Origin: Ectocarpus siliculosus
Taxonomy: Eukaryota; Sar; Phaeophyceae; Ectocarpales; Ectocarpaceae
Assembly (NCBI GenBank): GCA_000310025.1
Contig: FN649758.1
Coordinates: forward strand, 1,446,494 to 1,510,493
DNA length: 64,000 bases
Reading direction: 5' to 3'
Below, in pieces: positions 24,201 to 33,699 of the stretch. The notes under the pieces are model-generated. The model was not told the DNA's origin. It saw only the letters and a program-made list of their open reading frames with translations, and searched no databases. A program made the position numbers and the translations under genes. Numbering within the stretch: the stretch's first letter is position 1; the number at the start of each line of letters is the position of its first letter.

Positions 24201-24786
24201 TTTTGGATGGCCCCTGAAATTCTCAGCTGGGGAGAGAGCTCTTTCGATTCGGACGTGTTCAGCTTGCACGTGGTGCTGTGGGAGGTGAGCTCGCAGACAT
24301 GCTAGGGTGGAGACTTGCTGGAAACTATGTCGGGTAGAGTGGTAGACAGCGACTGAGAGTATACCTCGGCCTATCATTCGCCACAGAAAGGAAGGCCGTC
24401 GGTAGGCCATATGCGGAAGATCGATTATCGGTTTTCCAGGTCGCACAGTGCAACCAAAGTTACGAAGGCTTCTGCATGGGTGACACGTACATCCACATCA
24501 ACTTTGATGCCTTGCACGCCTTCAGATAATCGAAAATCGACAGGGGGGCACCGGCGATGCGATTGGTGACGTTCTTCGGAGGAACCGGCTCGCAAAACTT
24601 CCGATTGAAGGGGAGGGGGACGAGCGCGACCCGGCCACAATGCGCCTACACAAACTCATCCGCACGTGCGGCTTACTGGAACGGAAGGATCGACCGAAAA
24701 TCGGCGAAGTCTTGGCGGAGGCGACAAGCATCTACGACTCGCTTCCTAGGTCAGGTAAGATGCGGGTCGGAGGGGGCAGTTGTTGA
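12250..24786 (+). CDS. TKL-type protein kinase with MLKL/HeLo-like N-terminal helical bundle
   Basis: Inferred exons: 12250-12356, 21823-22359, 22760-22955, 23352-23516, 24189-24284, 24526-24786 (453 residues, TGA). The first about 200 residues are amphipathic helices whose pattern ([20 protein letters not shown], then a second exon starting [12 protein letters not shown]) resembles the four-helix bundle plus brace of MLKL and related HeLo proteins. The kinase domain is complete: glycine loop [12 protein letters not shown] lysine (exon 2), HRDIKSHN catalytic loop and DFG (exon 4), WMAPEIL (exon 5), and a C-lobe [14 protein letters not shown] (exon 6). It is therefore predicted to be an active Ser/Thr or dual-specificity kinase, unlike pseudokinase MLKL. 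Exon 1 joins exon 2 in exact phase (AG|G) over a 9466-bp intron; this join is inferred. An alternative 3' end splices at 24754 (TCAG/GTAAGA) to 25267-25526, also in phase, adding a Glu/Arg/Ser-rich tail. The biological role is unknown. Confidence 0.82.
12679..12950. repeat. GTCCNNGGAC palindromic array with inverted ends
   Basis: About 270 bp consist almost entirely of overlapping short palindromes built on GTCC..GGAC (GTCCATGGAC, GTCCGCGGAC, GTCCGTGGAC, GTCCACGGAC). The 3' half is flanked by an inverted pair, GATCCTTCAGTGGAC near 12814 and GTCCACTGAAGGATC near 12930, so it can fold into a long imperfect hairpin. A small relative (GTCCATGGACACGTCC) occurs near 21658. No coding signal is seen. 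Confidence 0.75.
13028..13125. repeat. CCATGGGC-type palindromic cluster 1
   Basis: Clustered CCCATG/CATGGGC half-sites (GCCCATGAGC, CTCATGGGC, GCCATGGGCC) follow the GTCC array. The same motif family recurs at 13860-14010, 32570-32640 and 32830-32930. Confidence 0.6.
13661..13830 (-). mobile_element. Ty1/copia RNase H fragment
   Basis: The minus-strand frame reads [19 protein letters not shown], then [10 protein letters not shown] and a stop at 13661. This is the classic C-terminal signature of copia polyprotein RNase H (family KHIDxxxHxxR and ADxxTKxL). Immediately upstream on its strand the frame runs into an array of CCATGG palindromes (13860-14010), so the rest of the polyprotein is missing. 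An LTR might lie downstream (about 13630 to 13220; it begins TGTCTTGAGG on the minus strand), but I found no second copy or clear polypurine tract. This is a dead relic inside the large kinase intron. Confidence 0.8.
13860..14010. repeat. CCCATGGGC palindromic cluster 2
   Basis: There is a run of GCCCATGGGC-like palindromes (CATGCCCATGGGCAAGCC, CGCCATGGGCTGCCCATGG) directly abutting the truncated copia RNase H frame. It looks inserted into, or expanded at, the break point of that element. Confidence 0.65.
14263..14335 (+). repeat. tRNA-like Pol III promoter sequence (degenerate, SINE-head-like)
   Basis: An A-box-like TGGTCTAGTGG and a B-box-like GTTCGAATCCC lie about 40 bp apart, as in a tRNA gene. 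The acceptor stem does not close (GCCCCGG has no matching 3' strand) and the T stem pairs poorly, so this is not a functional tRNA. A second B-box-like GGGTTCGATCCC lies in opposite orientation near 14220. It is most likely a decayed tRNA or SINE head in the kinase intron. Confidence 0.45.
14828..14966 (-). repeat. LINE 3' tail repeat (copy 1)
   Basis: The 3' UTR of LINE copy 1. On the plus strand it reads TTTTTAGCATCGACC, CGGCTGACCAATGAAAA, TACGTCAGTCTCAGTGCGG, preceded by a (TG)n tract that would be the (CA)n-like 3' end of the element. Confidence 0.75.
14930..15920 (-). mobile_element. non-LTR retrotransposon C-terminal region and 3' tail, copy 1
   Basis: On the minus strand, an open frame from about 15917 carries [13 protein letters not shown], then STYGGLGKG, a C-terminal pattern known downstream of reverse transcriptase in many retroelements. 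It continues into [20 protein letters not shown] and a charged tail. A frameshift near 15.2 kb moves the final part ([10 protein letters not shown] ... [12 protein letters not shown], stop at 14930) into another frame. The tail is the diverged twin of 16066-16560. The 3' non-coding part continues to about 14828, ending in a TG/CA-rich tract. Confidence 0.75.
15963..16105 (-). repeat. LINE 3' tail repeat (copy 2)
   Basis: The same tail as at 14828-14966, here directly downstream (minus strand) of LINE copy 2 and abutting copy 1. It carries TTAGCATCGACCGCGCTAAC, GACCAATGAAAATACGTCAG and a GTGTGTGGGCG end. Its position after both LINE bodies identifies it as the LINE 3' UTR. Confidence 0.75.
16066..17990 (-). 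mobile_element. LINE-type reverse transcriptase relic, copy 2
   Basis: Minus-strand reading in order: [17 protein letters not shown] (RT N-terminal motif, about 17980-17900), a 100-N gap, then [18 protein letters not shown] and [11 protein letters not shown] (RT catalytic region). Next come the connection region ([14 protein letters not shown]), an H/C-rich zf-RVT-like stretch ([19 protein letters not shown], about 16680), and a C-terminal tail matching copy 1 ([20 protein letters not shown]; stop at 16066). The frame breaks at about 17310 and 16597. The second catalytic aspartate of the usual FADD box reads FAGD. The element is inactive as sequenced. Confidence 0.85.
17779..17878. other. assembly gap (100 N)
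   Basis: A placeholder gap of exactly 100 N that removes part of the reverse transcriptase fingers/palm region of LINE copy 2. Confidence 0.97.
17994..18540 (+). repeat. element A copy 2
   Basis: Starts with a G tract, then GTACTCATAGTCGTGCATGC and CATCCCTACAAAGCCGGGAC, and runs through the shared interior to GCCAAGCGACGAAAACCC. It is inserted next to the broken 5' side of LINE copy 2, inside the inferred kinase intron 1. Confidence 0.8.
18620..20005. other. no gene seen (inside inferred kinase intron 1)
   Basis: Between element A copies 2 and 3 I see no conserved motifs. Short open frames are of random quality. A T-rich stretch occurs at 19705-19735. Confidence 0.4.
20010..20600 (+). repeat. 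element A copy 3
   Basis: A more diverged copy: GGGGGGTACTCATCACTG, then CGCATCCCTACAAAGCCAGG, GTGGTGCGGTCATCC and CGTTGCCAAGCGAAGAAAA. It has the same orientation as copy 2 and also lies in the inferred kinase intron 1. Confidence 0.75.
20610..21822. other. no gene seen (3' part of inferred kinase intron 1)
   Basis: A pyrimidine-rich segment at 21180-21250 encodes only low-complexity Pro/Ser frames. One GTCC-type palindrome lies near 21658. The stretch ends with the CGACCCAG acceptor of kinase exon 2. Confidence 0.4.
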
Positions 24787-26551
24787 CCCCTCGTGTGAAG
24801 AAGAAGATAACGGGGAGGGAGGGAGGAAGGTTGTCGGTCCGCCGGTCACGGTGGTTCTCCCAAGGGTTGCGACCCACCAGGTGGCAACCCGAGTTGGTGG
24901 GCTGTCGACGCGGTGTCGAATAGTGCACCCAAACCATCCGTGAACCGCCCCAATTATCGTGCAAGAAGGCCTCACGCCCATTTTCTAGGGGTTGAGAATC
25001 GTCCTAAAGCATTTTCGTGCTTGTAGGCGTGCTTGTAGGAATACCTTGTCCACAAACTGGAAAAAGGGTGCCAGCCATGTATGTACGGGAGCATCACCAA
25101 ATGTTGTCGTACTCCCCGGCATAGCGCGCAGAGAATGCTTCGTTCTCTCCCGGAGTTCTGACGCTCGCCCAAGCATGTGCGATCCGCCCAAAGCGCAGGG
25201 GGAAGAGTCTCACGCACAGGAGAATACCACCCTCGCCCGTTTCTTCCCCCGTGGTTCCCGGATTAGGGGGTGCCGAGGAGCCCAGCGCGGCGACCACCTA
25301 TCCTCTACAGGGCCGTGATGAGGAAGAAGGACATCTCCGGCCATCAGAATCCAGAAGACGGGCCCAGGAGGCCGAAAATTCCGACAGTTTGAGAGCTCCT
25401 TGGGGAAGTTGGAAAGATTTTGACCCTTGCGGTGTGGGGGCCGAGAACAAACGCGAACAGGTGATTTCCACAAAGGGCACTGAACCATCATTCGTTTGCC
25501 TCTGGCGTGTTGTACAGACTATCTAGCGTAGACCATTCAGCGTGTACATATTGCCGGTGTTCGTTGCGTGTTTTACCCTTCCGCTCGTAGTACACATCCA
25601 TCTCAGCGTTTTGAAAACAATATTCACGATTGTAATGACAAAATCGTTCTGTTGTTTCTCGCTCATCCCCTCAATATTCTAGCTGAAGGAGTATTTAAGG
25701 ATTCAGGCTGGAATTTTTTCCGTTCAGTACTTTACGTGGCCTCGCCCCTACAACTACATGTACCAACTTGCGCCACGATGAGTATTTCCCGATACCTAAC
25801 ACTGGCGGATTTCGTTGATGAGACGGTTACAGCGACGGATACGAAGAAATATACACTTACGGGCATGACAAAAAGCCTTCATTGCTCAGTCGATAACTGT
25901 GGTCGTGGCTGATTGATGAACCAAGCACACTCCCTTCGTCGAATTTAGGCTTCGGCTACCAGTGACGGCGGGAGCAACTGCGTCCCAACAACAGTTGCGA
26001 CATCGGCTTCGGAAAGCGAGGTGCGCATTTCGCGATATATTCTTCGATACTGTACGTCGTTCATATCATCATTCGCACATGAAGCAAAACCACGACGGTT
26101 TTATGGATGAGTGTGTAAATAAAGTTGGCCGCTTCTATTTTCACTACATCAATTGCACCTACGATGCCATTTTGTTCTCATTCGGAAGCATGCTGGGGTT
26201 TCTGTCTGTCTGTGTTTGAGATGCAGAATTCTAGACCATTTTTGTATGAGAGTTTCATATGAACAGCAGTATCAAACCGTGAGTACGATCACCGCGCGTG
26301 GTCAAATTGCAACAAGCCATCGAAACAAGAGAATTTTACTTTTAATCGCAATTTTCCGGCTTCGCGCCGTCCCCCATGTATTGTACAGGCCGAGACGGCG
26401 GATACTCGATACATGTAGCAGGAACTACCTTGGTTAAGATGCTTGCGAATTCTCGCAACATTACAAATCTGATTGTTCGTTTCGGGCACAATGGCCAGAA
26501 CTGAACCTGACCTTTAGTTTCGATTCTCCCAATCGCTTCTCCCCCGCCCTA
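24787..26551. other. spacer, possible extra kinase exon at 25267-25526
   Basis: An in-phase alternative last kinase exon can be drawn at 25267-25526 (acceptor GGATTAG; frame GGAEEPSAATTY onward, stop TAG). Beyond that I see no gene. Base composition becomes more AT-rich from about 25560. Confidence 0.35.
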
Positions 26552-26920
26552 ATGATTGCTATCTGCTTTGTACAGGATGACCCACTGTGGCGAAAGCCCC
26601 CCCCACAAGTGATTTGCTGGGGCGGAATTTGGACAATATCCCTGATTCCGCTTGGGCTCATGATCCACTATTTTTGCAGTATCCCTGCTCTATGGGGGCC
26701 GTTTCTTGGTCTCTCCTTAACCATCAGCTTGGCGGTTGCCTTTGCATTTATCAAGGAGGAGAACAACCCAAAACGTCACAGTAGGGGGTTATGTGCCCTT
26801 GTTGTCTGCTGCTCTTTGAGTAACCTGTTATATGTGGCTGAATCATGTCTCGTAGTTGAGGTGATTGCTGCATCTGGAGTGTTTGTTCTCTTTCTCATTG
26901 CCATGCGTTGTTTTGCCTAA
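26552..26920 (+). CDS. hypothetical small membrane protein (122 aa)
   Basis: An ATG-to-TAA frame whose product has about four hydrophobic stretches long enough to span a membrane (roughly residues 20-44, 46-68, 82-104 and 104-120), separated by a charged loop (KEENNPKRHSRG). I recognise no family. The composition is more AT-rich than in the five well-supported genes. Two further hydrophobic open frames without clear ATG starts follow at about 27448-27765 and 28160-28489 and could be exons of the same locus. No splice junctions were established. It could equally be a chance frame. Confidence 0.3.
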   Translation: MIAICFVQDDPLWRKPPPQVICWGGIWTISLIPLGLMIHYFCSIPALWGPFLGLSLTISLAVAFAFIKEENNPKRHSRGLCALVVCCSLSNLLYVAESCLVVEVIAASGVFVLFLIAMRCFA

Positions 26921-29900
26921 TTCGAATATGCATAGGTAAGATCTGACTGGGCGTGATTTTGTTATGGAGGTGTAGGACACGGGTTCGATTCTCCGGTTGT
27001 GCACATTGACATTTTCCCATGGGCACAAGCAAGTGTGTGTCAGTCTTGAGAGCACCTCTTCGAGCCTATCCTAAAACAAATCTGTGACACCTCTATCCAA
27101 TGACCCGTCCTGGCCCCAATGGGTTCCCAGTTGAGGGTAAGTTCTGTGAGTGGAGAGTGTTAAGGAGGGCCCGATTCCCAGGGTATCCAGTCGATTGACA
27201 ATTTCAGAATCGGTTGAACGAAATGAGCATGGCTGCCTGGCTGGGCTTTGCTTCACTGCCTTCGTATATCTATCTATCCTGCTAAGCATTTTGATGATGG
27301 CCAGCGGGCACGGTAACGTCCTTGGTGCGTGAGGCCCACTTGTTTTCGTCTGTTTCGTCTTCACGTTTGTGGCAGACGGTATTGCGCGCATAACCGGTCG
27401 TAGTTCGTGCTGGGAGATGCTCGCCATCCCTGGAAGAAGGTGTTTCTTTGTTGTTGCCTTTTTTCTCTGCTGTTCATAGTACCGAGTTTGTCGTTCGTTC
27501 GGAATTCGCTCTTTGTGGCGCTGGTATGTTCCTCTGGGCTTGGCGGCTATTTGTGTCGCTACTGTTGCTGCAGCACGGGAAAATCACGCGAGACGGGCTC
27601 TCCAGACCCCCCGAACCCATGATGTCATTGCCTGAGCAGAGCGTGCCCGGACATGAACCACGTGTCAACGTTCTTTGTTTGTTTGTGTCTTGTTGGGGTT
27701 GGTTGAAGGCGTTCTCGGGGGCGAGCGTAGTCCTGGGATGGATACTTTGCATCGTTTGGAGATAATCGGTGGTCAACAAATGGAGGTTATGAGAATATTA
27801 TTGTGCAAGTGTAACTGCCTGTATATTGGGCCCCATCTTACTTGCATCATGTAAATGGAGTAGGCAAGCGCAATAATCGAGGTTGATATCGATTGCCGAT
27901 CGGTAGCGTCATGAACAGTTTGTTTTTTGTCAGTGCCCGGTCAGAATGCCGGATGAGCCACTTGCGTTGGCAACGACATTATTTGCTCTGTTGAGATGAA
28001 TCGAGCTGGACGTCTGCCGTTGCCTACAGTGTTGCTGATGTCATCAGAGTTAATGTATTTTATTCTGTATGTCGAATCTGCAAGGTAGGCGATGGCCAGG
28101 TTACCCACGCGAGCTACGTCCGCCAAGAAGACCCCTTCGGAGAGGACCCGCACAATGAGTTGAGTTCAAGGATTAGATCTACTGTAGGGGATCAACGCAA
28201 GAAAGGAGAGCAATTCTCACGTAGGCATCGCAGGAAGGCAAAGCGGTGGACGCGCGTGTTGAAATTTTTCGTTTGGTATGAATTGGGCAATTTTTTTCTT
28301 TTTGCAACAACAACGTGTTTCTATTTCTTCGTGTTGTCGGAGAGGAAGAATGCAATGCACCTCGCTCTGAAGTGCGCCATTGTATGTAGTTGTTATTGCG
28401 TTCACATCGATGGCGTTGAGACATTGATCCAGCAGAGACAGGGTGGTATGAATGAAGACACGACTATGTACGGAAGTACAGCAGTATAGCTCAGGGATAA
28501 TCACAACCCGAAGAACCCACCACAAACAATCCTGATCGCCCGGCAAAGGCAAGGAAGGGTGTCAATCAATCGCGGACCACGATCTCGGGTGAGTTTTTCA
28601 AACGGGGGGAATCTTCTTGCGTATCACTGCGCCGTACAGAAGAAGCGTTTGTTGACCTTGGAACCTAAGAACCGTCCGACAGTCCGACACCACCCTGCCG
28701 CTATGATACGGCAGGTGGTACGCACGACAGTCCGGAGAACTACGATGTGGTCGTCTTTTCAACTACAGCTGCGTAGGCTATGCAAGAGTTTGGAATACAG
28801 TTAGCGCCAGCAATTAAGAAACGCTTATTTCAGGTCCAGCCTCGAATTCTTATTGTGGGCTATAAACTCAGCGTATGTCGTTCAGTTTCTTATATCACGT
28901 TTCTTATTTTTTCGTGCAGCCAAATCCTGCTGAATTTCTTAAGTCGGCAATCTTTTATTTCTCTGCTTTCCTCGCCTCCCGTACTCAACCCCGATTCTCA
29001 CTACCGACGGCTGCACGTAAGGCCACTCCCTAGAAGCGAAATGTATTCAACGGCAACGTCTTGCTATCGCTACAAGGTCTTGTACCCCCCTCATGAGTGA
29101 GGGCTGAAACTAAACAAATGCATGAACACCGCATGATGCCTCACCCGCACGCTGACATGCCAACAACGAAAATCAGAGCTTCAGCGCCAGCAGAGCAGAG
29201 CGCAGAGCCCGCAGGGGGCCGGAGGGGGCGCCGCAAAAAAAAACACTCCCCCCTCGGCGTACAACTAATAATAATGCACTATGGGAGGGGGGGGGTAGGG
29301 GGAGAGGGGGAACGAGCGAGAGAGCTGTGGGGTTTGTTTCTTATTCGACACACTCCCCCGTAACCCCTCGTTTCTTATGTAGTAGGGCAGCGGTCGCTGC
29401 TGTGTTTCTTATTGAGATATTTCTTATTGTGTGACTCAGATTGAGCAATGTTTCTTAACCCTATTTTCTTATTTTTCGTTAAAAAGTGAGCCTCAACTTC
29501 TTAACAAAATATTTCTTAATTGCGGGCGCCAACTGTCTGTATGTTTCGAGGTCGGCGGCGCACGAGGTGTTCTGGTACTACGTCCGTGCACCATGGCTCC
29601 GTTTTTTGCACCTCCACCATGGCGCGGGGGGCTTTTTCTCGAGTGCAACCTTTTATGACCACGGAAAAAAAGAGTTTCTCCGTGTTGAAGAGTGGGTAAG
29701 AAGATAGAGGCAACGGAAAGAGGCCAGAGAAAGGGCTCTAAAAGCGAAGATATAATTATTTTTTTGCTCGGGCATGAGAGTCAAGGATTTCTTTTTCACG
29801 TGGTGTTTGAATCTTCTCCCTGCCGGAAATTGTTAAAGAGGTCCAATGCCTGTGTTTCATTCGATTTCTCCCCAGGGCAAGGCACCGAAACAGCGCTCGA

Positions 29901-30600
29901 AACTAGAACATATACTTTTTTCGTGGAAGTGCGTCCTACTGTAGAATGCCCACTTCTCTCTCGTCGTTACCGAGAGGGGCGTTGAAACGCGATCGCCGCA
30001 AGGACAAAAGTACACTCGCGTACGCACAATTTTGGACGAACATTAGATGCGTGCTGATCTGCTCGTGCCAACATCATCAACAATAATTGAAAACAAACGT
30101 TTGCCGTATCGTCAATTTTGCGTGCACGCCTTAGCTTTGGCCTGGTGGCGACATGTTTGAAATCGCTCCATGGTTCGATGGAATGCACCGATTTCCGGCG
30201 GAGTGAAGCATGGCGTCGTCGGTAAAACGCACAACAAATAGTTACGATACCCCCAGGTGTTACTTTTGTTTTGTCAAGACCCCAGTGTTGCGTAAGACGA
30301 TGTTTCTACAGAATACGATGTACTCAGTAGAAAACACAACGTCCCGAATTTAGGGGGTTTATGGTGCAAATATCCCCTCTGGTGCAGTTTTCGCCGACTT
30401 CTCCCGGTGTACCTTCGATAACATCGGTCCTGGCCACCGTCAACGGGGAAACACGAGCTCAACGACATGCACAGTAGTAATACCGATGACCTCACGTCCA
30501 AACTCTGATCTAAACGCGTTTTGAGCACAAAACGAATAATAAAAAAGAGCGGGAAAGATGAGCCGGGGGGAAACTCGAGGCTGGGGGTAGCACAAAGAAA
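26921..30600. other. AT-richer region without a supported gene; TTCTTA-motif clusters
   Basis: There is no conserved coding sequence. Two clusters of the motif (T)TTCTTA(T/A) occur at 28840-28945 (about five copies) and 29335-29520 (about eight copies). A B-box-like GGGTTCGATTCTC lies near 26980 without a tRNA fold. Confidence 0.4.
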
Positions 30601-32520
30601 GGTGTCCCAAGAGTTGACGCCATATTTGATTTTGGGGGGAGTGAACCCAGTGAGAGGACTGCGTTGAATATTGCCATTCACGTAGTAACGGCTCGCACCA
30701 GCAATGTGAGTCTGTGTAAGCCTGCGTCATCGTTGACATAAATGCGTCGGCATGTGCATTGAGGGGTGGGGGCGGGAGGAAGGCGCGCCACCGTGCAGCT
30801 GACTTGAAACTGCCGAAACCTCTACCTGCCGTCAATGTCGACGTTGTGGTTGTGTATCAGATGTATTGTTCTTGAGGCTGCCCGCACTGTAAACAAGCAG
30901 GCCCACCGTCTCCCCCGTATTCCGGCCTTTGTTGCCCCCCCCCTCTCCCCCCCTTGGACTTGGCCTCTACTTCGACAGATCGAGCATATATGCATAGAAC
31001 AGGCCATTGTAGTAGCCACCGCCCACTCCCCACCCTTCCTTCCTCCTCCCGCCCGGTACGCCCAACTAGGCGGTACGATGACGCCTTATGCGTCAACTGA
31101 TGAACACCAGCTGTGTCGAGGTTTTAGTATGCGTTGCCGTGCCAGACACATTCCGCCGAACCATTGCGGTAAATCCTTACAAAGCATACACACACCACCG
31201 GCGGAACGGGTTTGGTCTAGACACTGCACAACAAAGGGGATGTTCTCTTTGACCCTTCTACAATAGGGCTCGCTACGAGAAAGTCAACAGCGTGTCCAAC
31301 TCCGATATTCAGTGTAGGTAAATATATGTGCTGTACGTCAACACTTGGGGGTCTTTATTCGCTATGACCATCTTCGACCCACAAGGAAGGAAGGAATGTT
31401 AAGGTTTACTAACAACACTTGCAGGAGGCTCTCGAACCATGCGAACCACAACGCACGACGAAAAGTGAGAGGAGGGGTTCTATTTCCGACCCACCGGAAA
31501 AAATTGAGGGTGGGTCGGGTGGGAGGGGGGCAGGCAACTCTCAACGCTAACAACCCGACTAGTACATCGGGGACAAGGCTCTACGGAAAAATAGCTCAAA
31601 TGTGTCAGCACAAGAATAGGACGCTCGCGGGCATCACAGGACACTCGCACCCGTCGCGAGTGTGCTTTCCACACACACACTCCTTCGCTTGACTTGAATT
31701 GAAAGATACGAACACCTCTGTATCTAAACCGTATTCACTCGTCGACACCACCGAACACAATGACAAACCAACACTCTGGGCCAATAATAATATAGCTAGC
31801 TTTGCCTGGTCATCCGACGTCCATGTACGTAAGACATCGACTCAGACAAAGCAGTAGTAGTCTAAGCATGAAACAAAGACAAAAAAATCCGAACAAAGTC
31901 CGACATTATTTCGAGCTTCACGCCACAGCTCACTACGCAACTACAATAATAGCGTTTCTTGGGTCTAAACCTACTACCAAGTTTGCACGACCTGCCCGCG
32001 GCCGCCTCTCTTGGGCCGTTGCTCCATAAGCAACGACACGAACACTGGACTCTACATAACGTTGAGGCAGAAACTCAGAAATGGCTCTTACTGCTGTAAC
32101 GGAGTGCGCCACAACAACAAAATGGGAAACCAAATCTACTCTCCTCTTTCCCCTCCCTACCCCAACACCCCCCTCCCCACTGCAAAACCCGAACACAGAA
32201 CACCGACTTATGATGTGATGTTATTCGTAAGCATGACGCATGCCACTACTCCTCTCTCCGATACCAATTTGCAAGAGTTCTCACGAGCGCGACCCGGGAA
32301 ATAAACAAACAACCAAAACACATGAAGTTCTCTTTAACAGAACGGAGCCGATGAAGGCATGCCAAGAGACCATTTTCCCCGTCTTGAAATACATAAAATA
32401 TACCGTCGATGAAGGCGAGCCAAGAGATCGCGTTCCCCTTCTTCAAATAGTCTACCCAAGAACGATATATATCTTCTAGCTTTAGCAAAAGCCCTCCAAC
32501 ACGCACTGCTCTTCCGGCAC
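30600..32520. repeat. segmental duplication, copy 1
   Basis: About 1.9 kb is repeated in diverged form at about 33700-35680. Shared landmarks: GGTACGATGACGCCTTA (31072/34152), TAAATCCTTACAAAGC, CACCACCGGCGGAACGGGTT, GGAGGCTCTCGAACCATG-like blocks, CTCGCGGG hairpin-rich parts, GGCATCGACTCAGACAAAG-like blocks, and a common right end GCTCTTCCGGCACGATGGCG (32508/35649). No convincing reading frame is conserved between the copies, so I leave it non-coding. Confidence 0.75.
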
Positions 32521-32569
32521 GATGGCGCTACACCTGCACAATCTCCCACACTACTGACAGTTTTGCTAA

Positions 32570-32640
32570 ACCGCCCATGGGACACCCATGAGTCGCCCAT
32601 GGGCATGCCCATGGGCGGCCCATGAAGTGCCCACCGTGGA
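32570..32640. repeat. CCCATGGGC palindromic cluster 3
   Basis: GCCCATGGGACACCCATGAG and GCCCATGGGCATGCCCATGG-type runs lie directly at the right edge of segmental duplication copy 1. Confidence 0.7.
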
Positions 32641-32721
32641 CACTTCAACCTAGACGTTCGCCACCGGCATATCAACCTAGAACTTAACCACCAGCGCCAA
32701 CCTAGCACGTATCATATGGGC

Positions 32722-32757
32722 TTGGGGTTAGGGTAAGGGTTAGCTTTAGGGTTATTG
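32722..32757. repeat. telomere-like interstitial tract
   Basis: GGGGTTAGGGTAAGGGTTAG followed by CTTTAGGGTTA: degenerate TTAGGG/TTTAGGG units between palindrome clusters 3 and 4. Similar short tracts occur at 4767-4797 and 36543-36571. Confidence 0.6.
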
Positions 32758-32829
32758 GCCGCTATAGTGCCCGTCCAAAGCAGAAAATCTATTGTTTAGG
32801 AGTAAACTGGTTGGTTGAAGGGCTCTCGT

Positions 32830-32930
32830 TGGCCGCCCATGGGCTTCCCATGGGTCACCCATGGGCAAGCCATGGGCGGCCCATATGGGCATGCCCATGG
32901 GTCACCCATGGGAGTCCCATGGGTCGTTTG
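32830..32930. repeat. CCCATGGGC palindromic cluster 4
   Basis: The densest cluster: about ten CCCATGGG palindromes in 100 bp (GCCCATGGGC, TCCCATGGGT, ACCCATGGGC, GCCCATATGGGC). Confidence 0.75.
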
Positions 32931-33699
32931 GGAAAACTGTAGAAAGTGTGGGAGACCCCCCGGAGAACACTCACTCAACAATCGTACAAGTTGTCGACGC
33001 CGCTTCGACTACACTTTAGAGAGCGAGAGAGAGAGAGGGAGAGAGAGCAAGTACCTGCCCTTGATACATGCAACCAGCACCACCGACGACGCCATACCGC
33101 CAACAACGAGAAACCGTCTTTTCCCACCGAAGCAAGCCTCTTGCCGACGGCATGATTATTATGAACGCGAACACTGTGTTCGCCATCATCCGCTTTCAAC
33201 TACCCTGACTGCAATTTGGAAGCATGAGGGGCAGCCATGGACGGAATATCGTGTGCGTATATGTCGTGCTCAGATATTGTATCGTGCCGTATCAAATATT
33301 GGTGCAGTTCGTTTGTCATTTCACCAACTTTTGGCCTCAATCTCGGGCGCCATGCTTCGTATCTGTTGGCAAATGGGAGCTTCGTTTTCTTCTGAGTACA
33401 CTGCTGTTTCTTTTGTTCATTGGAGGCAACGCCTGGCAACGCCTGGCTTCTTGGCGCACAAGTAGACGATCACTTTGATATGTGGTGAAATTCGAGTGGC
33501 ATCAAATGTGAAGTTTGCTGTTGAAAGGCGATTCACAGGCAAGCTTTCACAGGGAAACGTGACCTCAACGACTTGGCACAGCACCAACAACGAAAACGTC
33601 AACCCATCCATGATTTATATCGACGAGTGCACGTGTTTGGGCACACGCCGCGTCAAAGAGACGGACGGAGACAAGGTGTTTTGAAGGATTTCAAGAGGG

